Shown here one piece after another: positions 1-6,424 of a stretch of 14,959 nucleotides of DNA. A program made the position numbers and the translations under genes. Each line of letters opens with the position of its first letter. The first letter of the stretch is position 1. The notes beneath the pieces were generated by a model that was not told the origin of the DNA, did not search any database, and saw nothing but the letters and a program-made list of their open reading frames with translations. Source of the DNA: Anaerolineae bacterium (lineage in GTDB: Bacteria; Chloroflexota; Anaerolineae; JAFGEY01); the NCBI GenBank assembly GCA_016929205.1, contig JAFGJF010000121.1, forward strand, positions 1 through 14,959, in the 5' to 3' direction.

Positions 1-1
1 C

Positions 2-661
2 GAAAACGTGGGCGAGAGTATCAAGATCACTGTCGCCATCGCTGATCTGTTGGCCGGGCAAGGGAACGTGCTGCAGGTCGGGCGCGGCGAGGGTGAGGGG
101 CGGTTGTATTATACCGCACACCTGCGCGTCTACCTGCCGGTAGAAGAGATCGAGCCGGTCAACCGGGGGATTATGGTCACCCGCCAGTACGCCGATGCCG
201 ACTGCGTGCCGAGCAGAGAAAACCCCTGTCCTGAACTACAAGAGGTCAAGGTGGGCGATGTGGTGCGGGTCAAACTGACGATCATTGCGCCCAACGACCT
301 ATACTATGTCATTGTCGAAGATCCGCTACCGGCGGGAGGCGAGGGGATCGATACCAACCTTGAGACGACGAGCTTGTTGGATCAGAATCCAACCCTGCGC
401 CGCCAGTCACAGAACCCAATGTGGACCGACTTTTACTGGTGGTGGTGGAACTGGTACAGCCGCAGCGAGATGCGCGACGAAAAGGTGGTGCTCTTTAGCG
501 ATTATTTGCCCAAAGGCACCTATGAATATACCTATACCTTCCGCGCCACGCTGCCCGGCGAGTACCGGGTGATCCCGACCGTTGCCAGCGAGATGTATTT
601 CCCGGAGGTGTTCGGGCGTAGTGATGGGCGGATTTTGACCATCGCTCAAGGCTCGAATTAA
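2..661 (+). CDS. Bacterial alpha-2-macroglobulin, C-terminal part (5' end missing)
   Basis: The frame is open from base 2 to TAA at 659-661 (219 residues visible), so the gene begins left of the window; the GTG at 8 is only an internal codon. The sequence matches the C-terminal macroglobulin domain (MG10-like) of bacterial alpha-2-macroglobulins: a TAHLRVYLP strand, a VGDVVRVKLTI segment, a VEDPLPAG segment, then MRDEKVVLFSDYLPKGTY and the closing EMYFPEVFGRSDG motif. An aromatic cluster, FYWWWWNWY, sits in the loop before MRDEKV. In the family these are large envelope proteins thought to trap proteases, and this domain folds against the rest of the molecule. The thioester and bait regions lie outside the window, so whether this copy is active cannot be judged. 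An intrinsic terminator follows directly, so this is the last gene of its unit. Confidence 0.85.
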   Translation, partial: ENVGESIKITVAIADLLAGQGNVLQVGRGEGEGRLYYTAHLRVYLPVEEIEPVNRGIMVTRQYADADCVPSRENPCPELQEVKVGDVVRVKLTIIAPNDLYYVIVEDPLPAGGEGIDTNLETTSLLDQNPTLRRQSQNPMWTDFYWWWWNWYSRSEMRDEKVVLFSDYLPKGTYEYTYTFRATLPGEYRVIPTVASEMYFPEVFGRSDGRILTIAQGSN

Positions 662-680
662 GTTCGAGATGTGTCATACC

Positions 681-711
681 CGGCCGGATCGTCGATCCGG
701 CCGTTTTTTTT
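681..711 (+). terminator. Rho-independent terminator after the macroglobulin gene
   Basis: A perfect 10-bp stem pairs 681-690 with 694-703 (CGGCCGGATC/GATCCGGCCG) around a GTC loop, followed by eight T residues at 704-711. It starts 20 bases after the stop codon of the macroglobulin gene and separates it from the sugar-importer operon. Confidence 0.93.
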
Positions 712-763
712 GTCTCAACCGGCCAGAGGTACAACCAGAGGAACCGGTACGTTGATTTTTGTC

Positions 764-792
764 TTGACAAGATACGTATGGGGGTGTAAACT
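764..792 (+). promoter_or_regulatory. Sigma70-type promoter of the sugar-importer operon
   Basis: A perfect -35 box TTGACA (764-769) is followed by a 17-bp spacer and a -10 box TAAACT (787-792, 4 of 6 consensus bases). Transcription would begin near 799. The -35 box lies inside an inverted repeat, TCTTG-A-CAAGA (762-772), which could be a repressor site; that role is a guess. Confidence 0.65.
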
Positions 793-998
793 AGAGACGA
801 TTGCAGTCATTCCTTGCTTCCTCTGTCGCATTCCATAATCGCCCGATGCAGATCCGACGACACAAGGGCCTACAGAACCGGTTATGAAGCGCTGATATGG
901 AGGCTCTTGGGTAGAAAGGGGGTGATAAAGCACAGATCTTGGCCGTTTGGTGCGTGTGCTGGTCGTTTTTTCTACGGTAACCTATCAAGGAGGATGCC
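793..998 (+). other. Long 5' leader of the binding-protein gene
   Basis: About 200 nt separate the predicted transcription start from the ATG at 999. I see no known riboswitch and no convincing long gene here. The one notable element is AAAGGGGGTGAT (916-927), close to a perfect Shine-Dalgarno sequence but with no well-spaced ATG. The start at 999 has its own strong site, AAGGAGGA (987-994). The whole gap between genes, 662-998, otherwise holds the terminator and promoter listed separately. Confidence 0.5.
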
Positions 999-2306
999 AT
1001 GGTTACGAAGCATTTGCGGATTGCACTGGTTTTGGGCGTTTTGTTGGGCCTGGTGGTCGCTTGCGGCAAAGCCAAGGGTCCTGCTGAAATTGAACAGCCT
1101 GATGTGATGCGGGTCTGGATCACCTGGGGTGACGACCCAACACAGATTCAGGCATTGTTTAACCAGTATGGCGAAGCTAACAACATCAAGATAGAAGTTA
1201 ACTCACCCGTCGAGGATGACAAGGTCATCGCCGGCCTTTCCGGATCGGAACCGCCGGATGTGCTGGTGCTTGGCGGCCCCGACGCGGTCTCAACCTGGGT
1301 GAATGAAGGGCTGGTTGCGCCACTGGACGATCTTATTGCTGCGCACGGCATCAATCTGGACGACATTTATCCGGCGATGCTTGCCCAAGGCAGATATGAA
1401 GGCAAATTGTATGCCTTGCCATGGGGATCGGACACGTACGGTCTGTTCTGGAACAAGGATTTGTTCGAGGAGGCCGGGCTCGATCCCGAGAAACCGCCTG
1501 AGACGATGGAAGAACTGGCCGAGTACGCCGACGTGCTGACCAAGGTAGATGCTGACGGCCATATTACCCAGCTCGGATTCGTGCCGGATTTCTCGTGGAG
1601 CCATATTGAGCAGTATCTCGCGCTCTTTGGCAGCCGCTGGTTTAGCGACGATGGCACCAAGGTGCAGGTGGATACGCCAGAGATGCTCGCGGCGCTCAAG
1701 TGGGAGCAGCAGTTCTACACCAAGTATGGTGTGGAAGAGGTGCTTCGTTTCGTTTCGTCCACCGGAGAATATGACTCCCCGGAGCACGGCTTTATGTCGG
1801 GCAAGATCGCGATGATGGTCGACGGCGAGTGGATGACCGGCGAAAACTTTATTGAGGGGCTCAAACCGGACCTGTGGTATGGCGTGGCGCCCATTCCTTA
1901 CCCAGCGGGCAAACCGGAGAACAAGAAAGCCAACGTAGTCGGCGGCACAGTGGCGCTCATCCCCAGCGGTGTCAAGAACAAAGATGCGGCAGCCAAGTTG
2001 CTGGCCTGGATGCTGTCGCCCGAGATCTTGGCCGAGGAAATGGTGGTCAATTTCAACCTGCCTTCTAGTAAGGAGGCGGCCAAAGACACGCGCTTCCACG
2101 AAAACGCCAAGTTTGCCATGTTTATGGATCTGGCCAATTCACCCAACGCGACGTCTTTGATCTTTACTTCTATCAGCTCGGATTTGGGGACCGAACTCGG
2201 GTTGATCGAAGAACAGGTCTTGCACACGGGGGCCGATCCAGAACCTTTGCTCAAAGAGGCGCAGGATAAGCTGCAGCCGATGCTCGACAAGGCGCTGGGC
2301 AACTAG
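999..2306 (+). CDS. ABC sugar-binding lipoprotein (extracellular solute-binding family 1)
   Basis: This 435-residue protein captures a carbohydrate outside the membrane and hands it to the permeases encoded next. The N-terminus is a lipoprotein signal: Lys4 and Arg7, a hydrophobic stretch, then LVVAC with Cys22 as the lipidated residue. The body follows family 1 binding proteins: an MRVWITWG opening strand, a VIAGLSGSEPPDVLVLGG segment, FWNKDLFEEAGLDPEKPPETMEEL, GKIAMMVDGEWM, and a C-terminal hinge with NVVGGTVALIPSG. The start is fixed by AAGGAGGA five bases before ATG. The exact sugar cannot be told from sequence; malto-, cello- or xylo-oligosaccharides and glycerol-phosphate-type ligands are all possible. 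It is first in the operon, followed by a palindromic repeat cluster that may keep its expression above that of the permeases. Confidence 0.92.
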   Translation: MVTKHLRIALVLGVLLGLVVACGKAKGPAEIEQPDVMRVWITWGDDPTQIQALFNQYGEANNIKIEVNSPVEDDKVIAGLSGSEPPDVLVLGGPDAVSTWVNEGLVAPLDDLIAAHGINLDDIYPAMLAQGRYEGKLYALPWGSDTYGLFWNKDLFEEAGLDPEKPPETMEELAEYADVLTKVDADGHITQLGFVPDFSWSHIEQYLALFGSRWFSDDGTKVQVDTPEMLAALKWEQQFYTKYGVEEVLRFVSSTGEYDSPEHGFMSGKIAMMVDGEWMTGENFIEGLKPDLWYGVAPIPYPAGKPENKKANVVGGTVALIPSGVKNKDAAAKLLAWMLSPEILAEEMVVNFNLPSSKEAAKDTRFHENAKFAMFMDLANSPNATSLIFTSISSDLGTELGLIEEQVLHTGADPEPLLKEAQDKLQPMLDKALGN

Positions 2307-2310
2307 CCAG

Positions 2311-2364
2311 GCGGATACACTCCATCCGGCGGATACACCCCATCCGCCGGATGTAATTCATCCG
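2311..2364 (+). repeat. Three tandem 18-bp palindromic units between binding protein and permease
   Basis: Units run 2311-2328 (GCGGATACACTCCATCCG), 2329-2346 (GCGGATACACCCCATCCG) and 2347-2364 (CCGGATGTAATTCATCCG). Each has the form CGGAT-N7-ATCCG, so each can fold as a small hairpin. Neighbouring units also pair in a longer perfect 12-bp stem (2323-2334 with 2342-2353, 7-nt loop). No T-tract follows, so this is not a standard terminator. It may stabilise the upstream mRNA end or damp transcription into the permeases; that is inference. Confidence 0.85.
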
Positions 2365-2384
2365 TGTGATCTTGGAGGCGTCCG

Positions 2385-3329
2385 ATGAAATCACGTCACA
2401 AAGCCGGATCTCGGCGTTGGAGCGTGCGCACGCGGCATCATTTCGCTCTGGGTCTATTGTTCATCTCGCCGTGGATCCTGGGGTTCCTGTTCTTTACCCT
2501 CTACCCGATGGCTTATTCGTTGTACATCAGTTTTACCGAACATCACCTCAGGCGGCCTTCGGAATGGATCGGGCTGGCTAACTATATCAATCTCTTCCAA
2601 GACAGGCGTTTCTGGGTTGCCTTGTACAATACCACCTATATGGTTGTCCTGGCCGTCCCACTGAGATTGATCTTTTCTTTTTCTTGTGCGGTCCTACTCA
2701 ACTTGAAACTGCGTGGGCAGTCGATTTACCGCGTCATCTATTATCTGCCATCCATCGTGCCGGCCGTGGCTAGCAGCATGCTCTGGATCTGGATCTTGAA
2801 TACCAACAACGGGATCCTCAACGTGGCCCTGGGACACCTCGGCATTACCGGCCCAAGCTGGCTGACCGATCCCAATTGGGCCAAACCGGCCCTGATCATT
2901 ATGGGATTGTGGGGTATGGGCGATACGATTGTCATTTACCTGTCGGGGTTGCAGGACGTTCCGGTCTCATTGCTGGAGGCGGCTCAATTGGATGGTGCCT
3001 CGTGGTTGCAGCGGCTGTGGCACGTCACGATCCCGATGGTTTCCCCGATTACGCTCTTTAGCTTGATCCTGGGTGTGATCGGCATGTTTCAATACTTTAC
3101 CCAGGCTTATATATTGGCCAACTCTCAGCCTGGATCGACGGCCGGCAATCTGGGCAGTCCTCTTGACTCGACGCTCTTTTACAGTGTGTACTTGTTCGAC
3201 CGGTTTACCAACCTGAAAATGGGGTACGCGGCAGCGATGGCCTGGATCCTGTTTATCATCATCCTGGTTTGTACGCTGCTTCTTTTGCGCACCTCGGAGC
3301 GCTGGACACATTATGGCGAGGGAGTATAG
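2385..3329 (+). CDS. ABC sugar permease, MalF-type inner-membrane subunit
   Basis: This 314-residue integral membrane protein is one half of the importer channel. About six membrane segments are visible (roughly 21-48, 78-106, 118-138, 168-188, 223-244, 284-308). The EAA loop that docks onto the ATPase is intact at 198-217: EAAQLDGASWLQRLWHVTIP, with Glu198, Asp203-Gly204-Ala205 and Pro217. The N-terminal FISPWILGFLFFTLYPM pattern is typical of sugar permeases of the binding-protein-dependent family. ATG at 2385 has GGAGG at 2374-2378. It lies 78 bases after the binding protein, with the repeat cluster in the gap, and its stop is five bases before the next permease start. Confidence 0.93.
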   Translation: MKSRHKAGSRRWSVRTRHHFALGLLFISPWILGFLFFTLYPMAYSLYISFTEHHLRRPSEWIGLANYINLFQDRRFWVALYNTTYMVVLAVPLRLIFSFSCAVLLNLKLRGQSIYRVIYYLPSIVPAVASSMLWIWILNTNNGILNVALGHLGITGPSWLTDPNWAKPALIIMGLWGMGDTIVIYLSGLQDVPVSLLEAAQLDGASWLQRLWHVTIPMVSPITLFSLILGVIGMFQYFTQAYILANSQPGSTAGNLGSPLDSTLFYSVYLFDRFTNLKMGYAAAMAWILFIIILVCTLLLLRTSERWTHYGEGV

Positions 3330-3333
3330 GACG

Positions 3334-4386
3334 ATGAAAGACCGTGCCCACCGATTCCGCCACATCTTACAAAGATTGTTGGGACACATTGTTGTCTTTG
3401 CGATCGGCCTTCTCTTTTTGACGCCGGCGGTGTGGATGTTTTTTACGGCCTTCAAGTCAGACAAGGATGTGTTCCGTTTTCCACCGACATTGCTGCCTTA
3501 TGATACCCAGACCGTCGTAATCGATGGCGAATCCTGGCCCTTGTACAATGTCCCTGTCAACGGAGAAATCAGGCAGTTGGCCCAGGTCAAGGTCGATGAA
3601 GGGCAGGCGACATTTGTGAATCCCGATGACCCCTCGGAGGTGATCGAAATGCGGGCTCGGTATGCCGAGCCCGTGCTGGCGATCAAGTTTCAATGGCACA
3701 ACTTTGTCGATGCTATGAACCGCAGCGCGCGCCCCGGAATCAGGGTCAACTTTTGGACGTATCTCAAGAACAGCCTGATCTATGCTGTTCTGGCGATCGT
3801 GGGCACCCTGTTTTCCTGTACACCGGTGGCCTATGGATTTTCGCGCCTCCGGTGGCCGGGACGAGAGATCGTTTTTCTGCTGGTGCTGAGCACGATGATG
3901 TTGCCCTATCAGGTGACCATGATCCCGCTCTACCTGCTTTTTACTGAAACGCTGGGGTGGGGGAATAGCCTTTTGCCGCTCGTGGTGCCGACTTTTTTCG
4001 CCAACCCGTACGATATTTTTCTGCTGCGCCAGTTTTTCCGCAGCATCCCCGAAGAGATGGCGGATGCCGCGCGGGTGGATGGCGCGTCCGAGCTCCACAT
4101 TTTCTTCCGCATTATTTTGCCGCTTTCTAAACCTATCCTGGCCACGATCACCGTTTTCACCTTCTTGTGGGCCTGGAACGACTTTCTGGGCCCGCTTCTT
4201 TACCTGAACAACCCCGAAAAGTTTACGCTGGCCCTGGGGTTGCAGGATTTCCAGGGACAACGCAATACCGAGTGGAACCTGTTGATGGCCGCTGCGGTCG
4301 TCTTTACGATTCCGATCATCATCGCCTATTTCTTTGCCCAGCGCACCTTTGTCGAGGGGATCAAGTTAACCGGGACAAAAGGATGA
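3334..4386 (+). CDS. ABC sugar permease, MalG-type inner-membrane subunit with a long external insert
   Basis: This is the second channel subunit, 350 residues from the chosen ATG. The EAA loop is at 240-263: PEEMADAARVDGA, then FFRIILPL. The C-terminal FLWAWNDFLGPLLYL and the end AQRTFVEGIKLTGTKG are hallmarks of MalG-like permeases. Membrane segment 1 spans about 18-40 and segment 2 about 143-165. The stretch between them is about 100 residues and includes an extra region near 56-118 that most family members, usually about 270-300 residues long, lack. ATG 3334 is preferred because GAGGGAG lies at 3318-3324; an in-frame ATG at 3313 overlapping the upstream gene is the alternative. No ATPase gene follows, so a shared ATPase encoded elsewhere is likely. 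Confidence 0.92.
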   Translation: MKDRAHRFRHILQRLLGHIVVFAIGLLFLTPAVWMFFTAFKSDKDVFRFPPTLLPYDTQTVVIDGESWPLYNVPVNGEIRQLAQVKVDEGQATFVNPDDPSEVIEMRARYAEPVLAIKFQWHNFVDAMNRSARPGIRVNFWTYLKNSLIYAVLAIVGTLFSCTPVAYGFSRLRWPGREIVFLLVLSTMMLPYQVTMIPLYLLFTETLGWGNSLLPLVVPTFFANPYDIFLLRQFFRSIPEEMADAARVDGASELHIFFRIILPLSKPILATITVFTFLWAWNDFLGPLLYLNNPEKFTLALGLQDFQGQRNTEWNLLMAAAVVFTIPIIIAYFFAQRTFVEGIKLTGTKG

Positions 4387-4437
4387 TCGTTCATCTTGCC
4401 CAGCAAATGTCACATTCTCACCTTGGACGGTGTCTAT

Positions 4438-5097
4438 ATGATCAGAGGCAAAAAGATGATGACATCGTCTGTAACCGCAGATTCGCCTGTCATTGAAAGG
4501 GCGTCTGTGAACACAGATTCGTCTGTGGACAAAACGCTTTCCAAAACAGATCAAAAAGAATCCGTGATTCTGGATCAGGATGCCGAGCAGGCTGCGTTCG
4601 AGGCTGCGTTCGAGGCAAACTGGTCGTGGGTTTGTGCGACGCTGTATCGGCTTGTCGGTGACTGGGATGAGGCGGAGGACTTGGCGCTAGAGGTATTTTA
4701 TCGCCTGCACGATCGCCCACCTCAAGATCACGACAGGTTGAACGGCTGGCTGCATCGTGTGGCGACCAATGCCGGTTTGAACGCGCTCCGGGCCCGGCAC
4801 CGGCGGCGGCGCTACGAGGAAACAGCAGGTGTTTTGAGGCTGCAGCGTGCTGACCCTGATGATCCACTGGCACAGGTCGAACGTGACGAGGCACAGTCGC
4901 GCGTTCGATGGGTTCTGGCGCGGATGAAGCCGCGCGCAGCACAGCTCTTGATCTTGAGACACAGCGGGTTGTCCTATGCTGAGATTGCCGCATCCTTGAA
5001 CATTGCCTCTGGTTCGGTGGGAACGTTGCTGGCTCGTGCAGAAAAAAAGTTTGAACGGCTGTACCACAGGTTGGAGGAGAGAGATGAAACATCTTAG
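4438..5097 (+). CDS. ECF-type RNA polymerase sigma factor
   Basis: This 219-residue protein would redirect RNA polymerase to a stress or signal regulon. Region 2 is at about 59-122 (NWSWVCATLYRLVGDWDEAEDLALEVF, then WLHRVATNAGLNALRARHRRRR). Region 4 is at about 155-208, with the helix-turn-helix LSYAEIAASLNIASGSVGTLLARA. The overlapping downstream gene is a zinc-finger anti-sigma factor, the usual partner. The start is uncertain: ATG 4438 is used here; ATG 4456/4459 has AGAGG upstream, and GTG 4507 has GAAAGG upstream. Residues before about 50 are low-complexity, contain an 18-nt periodic repeat, and may be a tail or partly untranslated. It begins 51 bases after the permease with no terminator visible between, so read-through from the importer operon is possible. 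Confidence 0.88.
   Translation: MIRGKKMMTSSVTADSPVIERASVNTDSSVDKTLSKTDQKESVILDQDAEQAAFEAAFEANWSWVCATLYRLVGDWDEAEDLALEVFYRLHDRPPQDHDRLNGWLHRVATNAGLNALRARHRRRRYEETAGVLRLQRADPDDPLAQVERDEAQSRVRWVLARMKPRAAQLLILRHSGLSYAEIAASLNIASGSVGTLLARAEKKFERLYHRLEERDETS
4466..4537 (+). repeat. 18-nt periodic repeat at the start of the sigma gene
   Basis: Four 18-nt units fit head to tail: 4466-4483 (CGTCTGTAACCGCAGATT), 4484-4501 (diverged), 4502-4519 (CGTCTGTGAACACAGATT) and 4520-4537 (partly diverged). Units 1 and 3 match at 15 of 18 positions. CACAGA-TTCG-TCTGTG (4512-4527) forms a 6-bp stem with a TTCG loop. The period equals six codons, so the frame stays open, giving the protein pattern SVTADS / SVNTDS. 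Confidence 0.6.
4591..4614 (+). repeat. Perfect 12-bp tandem duplication inside the sigma gene
   Basis: GCTGCGTTCGAG occurs twice in a row (4591-4602 and 4603-4614), giving Ala-Ala-Phe-Glu twice just before sigma region 2. It keeps frame and looks like a recent replication-slippage event. Confidence 0.85.
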
Positions 5098-6274
5098 GGA
5101 AGGTCAATTGCGTGCGTTTTACGACGGGGCTGTAAACCGGCAAGATGGAGAGCGTATCCGTCGCCACCTGGCGATGTGCACGCGTTGCGCACGAATGGCG
5201 GCCGCCATTGAGGAACGAGGAACCGGCGTTCAAACTGTTTTGTCCAGCATCGATTCTCAATCGGAGCGTGTGCCTGTGTCAGCACAGGTGGCGCGACATC
5301 GTCTGAGCGGCACCCTCGCTCGGAAACAAGGGCGGATATACGCAATCCGCAAGGAGAATGTGATGCTCAAAAATGTGTTTTCCGGACGCAAGCTGTTTTC
5401 CCGCCAGTTCCGCCCGGTGTGGGCGGTGGTTGCTGTCGTTTTGGTGTTTGCCACCGCGTTCGCTTTTCAACCGGTGCGGACATTGGCCGGCGATCTGCTG
5501 GCTTTGTTCCGCGTGCAAAAGATCCAGTTTGTCGAGGTCGATCCATCCAACATCCCCGATGACGAGGCCTTGGAAGCAATGGCTGGCAAGCTGGAAAGTG
5601 TTCTGCAAGACCAGGTCGAATTCCGGTCTGATGGCGAGCCGCAGGATGTAGATGTAACGACAGCGCGCAGCATGGCCGGCTTTGTGCGTTTTCCAACGGC
5701 GATCGAAGCCACGCCTCGAGTTACGGTCAAGCCAGGCACGCACTTGTGGGCCCAGATCGACCTGCCCCGGATCCGGGCTTTGCTGGACGAACTCGGTTAT
5801 GAGGCCAAATTGCCCGATGAAATCGACGGGGCAGAGGTCAGTGTCGATTTTGACACGCTGGTGATGGCAACCTATGGCGCGTGCCGGTCGGACGAGATCG
5901 AGGGCGAATACGATCCTGCCAAGTGCCAGGTTTTGATCCAGATGCCCTCGCCCGCTGTGGAGGCGCCATCCGAACTGGACATCGATCAACTGGGACGCGC
6001 TTATCTACAGTTGTTGGGGATGAGCGAAAGCGAGGCACGGCGTTTCAGCGAGCGCGTTGACTGGACGACGACGCTGGTGGTGCCGGTGCCGCAGTCGACC
6101 AATCTGAGTTATCAAGAGGTCTCGGTCGACGGTGTAGCCGGAACGTGGGTCTCTTCGTTGCGCCGCGGCCAGCGGCAGTATGCGCTGACCTGGATCAAGG
6201 GTGATGTTGTCTATGGCCTGACCGGGGTGGGCACGCTTGAGGATGCCCTGGAAATCGCCAACTCGCTACAATAA
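5084..6274 (+). CDS. Membrane-anchored zinc-finger anti-sigma factor with a DUF4367-like outer domain
   Basis: This 396-residue protein likely holds the preceding sigma factor inactive. The N-terminal zinc-binding anti-sigma motif is HX3CX2C: His28, Cys32, Cys35. A linker follows, then one membrane helix (about 110-128), then an extracytoplasmic domain of about 265 residues whose end (GQRQYALTWIKGDVVYGLTG, then LEDALEIANSL) resembles DUF4367. ATG 5084 has GGAGG at 5073-5077 and overlaps the sigma gene by 14 bases, implying translational coupling. In-frame codons upstream lie inside the sigma gene and are not used. Oddity: the linker contains a palindromic repeat copy, followed by AAGGAG and an in-frame ATG at 5363 (Met94), so a second, shorter membrane protein could be made from here, or two former genes may be fused. 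Confidence 0.85.
   Translation: MKHLREGQLRAFYDGAVNRQDGERIRRHLAMCTRCARMAAAIEERGTGVQTVLSSIDSQSERVPVSAQVARHRLSGTLARKQGRIYAIRKENVMLKNVFSGRKLFSRQFRPVWAVVAVVLVFATAFAFQPVRTLAGDLLALFRVQKIQFVEVDPSNIPDDEALEAMAGKLESVLQDQVEFRSDGEPQDVDVTTARSMAGFVRFPTAIEATPRVTVKPGTHLWAQIDLPRIRALLDELGYEAKLPDEIDGAEVSVDFDTLVMATYGACRSDEIEGEYDPAKCQVLIQMPSPAVEAPSELDIDQLGRAYLQLLGMSESEARRFSERVDWTTTLVVPVPQSTNLSYQEVSVDGVAGTWVSSLRRGQRQYALTWIKGDVVYGLTGVGTLEDALEIANSLQ
5332..5350 (+). repeat. Fourth CGGAT-N7-ATCCG palindrome, inside the anti-sigma frame
   Basis: GCGGAT (5332-5337) and ATCCGC (5345-5350) flank a 7-base spacer. The arms and spacer length match the units at 2311-2364. It is translated in the linker between the zinc finger and the membrane helix. 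Confidence 0.7.
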
Positions 6275-6283
6275 CGCGTCTTG

Positions 6284-6322
6284 TCTGGGGCGCAAGCAAC
6301 TTGCGCCCCAGATTGTCTTGTT
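6284..6322 (+). terminator. Probable intrinsic terminator after the anti-sigma gene
   Basis: A perfect 13-bp stem pairs 6284-6296 (TCTGGGGCGCAAG) with 6300-6312 (CTTGCGCCCCAGA) around a CAA loop. It starts ten bases after the stop codon. The tail TTGTCTTGTT is T-rich but broken by G and C, so termination may be incomplete. Confidence 0.7.
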
Positions 6323-6341
6323 CGCCAAACGTGAATGATTC

Positions 6342-6377
6342 GCGGCTATCTTGGCCGCATGCGAGCGGGACGCTCGC
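6342..6377 (+). repeat. Two-hairpin intergenic repeat element
   Basis: Two adjacent palindromes lie before the membrane protein gene: GCGGC-TATCTTG-GCCGC (6342-6358) and GCGAGCG-GGA-CGCTCGC (6361-6377). The layout, a hairpin containing ATCTTG followed at once by a second GC-rich hairpin, resembles dispersed repeats I recall from Chloroflexota and cyanobacterial genomes; that likeness is from memory and untested. There is no T-tract, so it is not a clear terminator. Confidence 0.55.
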
Positions 6378-6424
6378 GTTCCGGTGGAAAAATCCTGATC
6401 CCACACATTATCAAAGGTCTTTGT

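Noticed and set aside
436..457. FYWWWWNWY aromatic run in the macroglobulin as a novelty
   Set aside because: Aromatic clusters before the MRDEKV segment are, as far as I recall, usual in this domain, so I treat it as a family feature.
407..649. Long open frames on the minus strand over the macroglobulin, importer, STAND and TPR genes (for example 11972-13228)
   Set aside because: They are antisense to genes with clear protein motifs, lack recognisable domains of their own, and are expected by chance in GC-rich coding DNA.
814..1107. Possible 97-residue protein upstream of and overlapping the binding-protein gene
   Set aside because: It overlaps the signal peptide region in another frame, has no domain, and lies mostly in the transcript leader.
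2311..2364. CRISPR array reading of the 18-bp tandem units
   Set aside because: The units are directly adjacent with no spacers, too short, and differ from each other; no cas genes are present.
6335..6424. Upstream in-frame start for the membrane protein
   Set aside because: It would translate the two-hairpin repeat into a basic, low-complexity tail; the ATG at 6425 starts directly before the first membrane helix and has AAAGG upstream.
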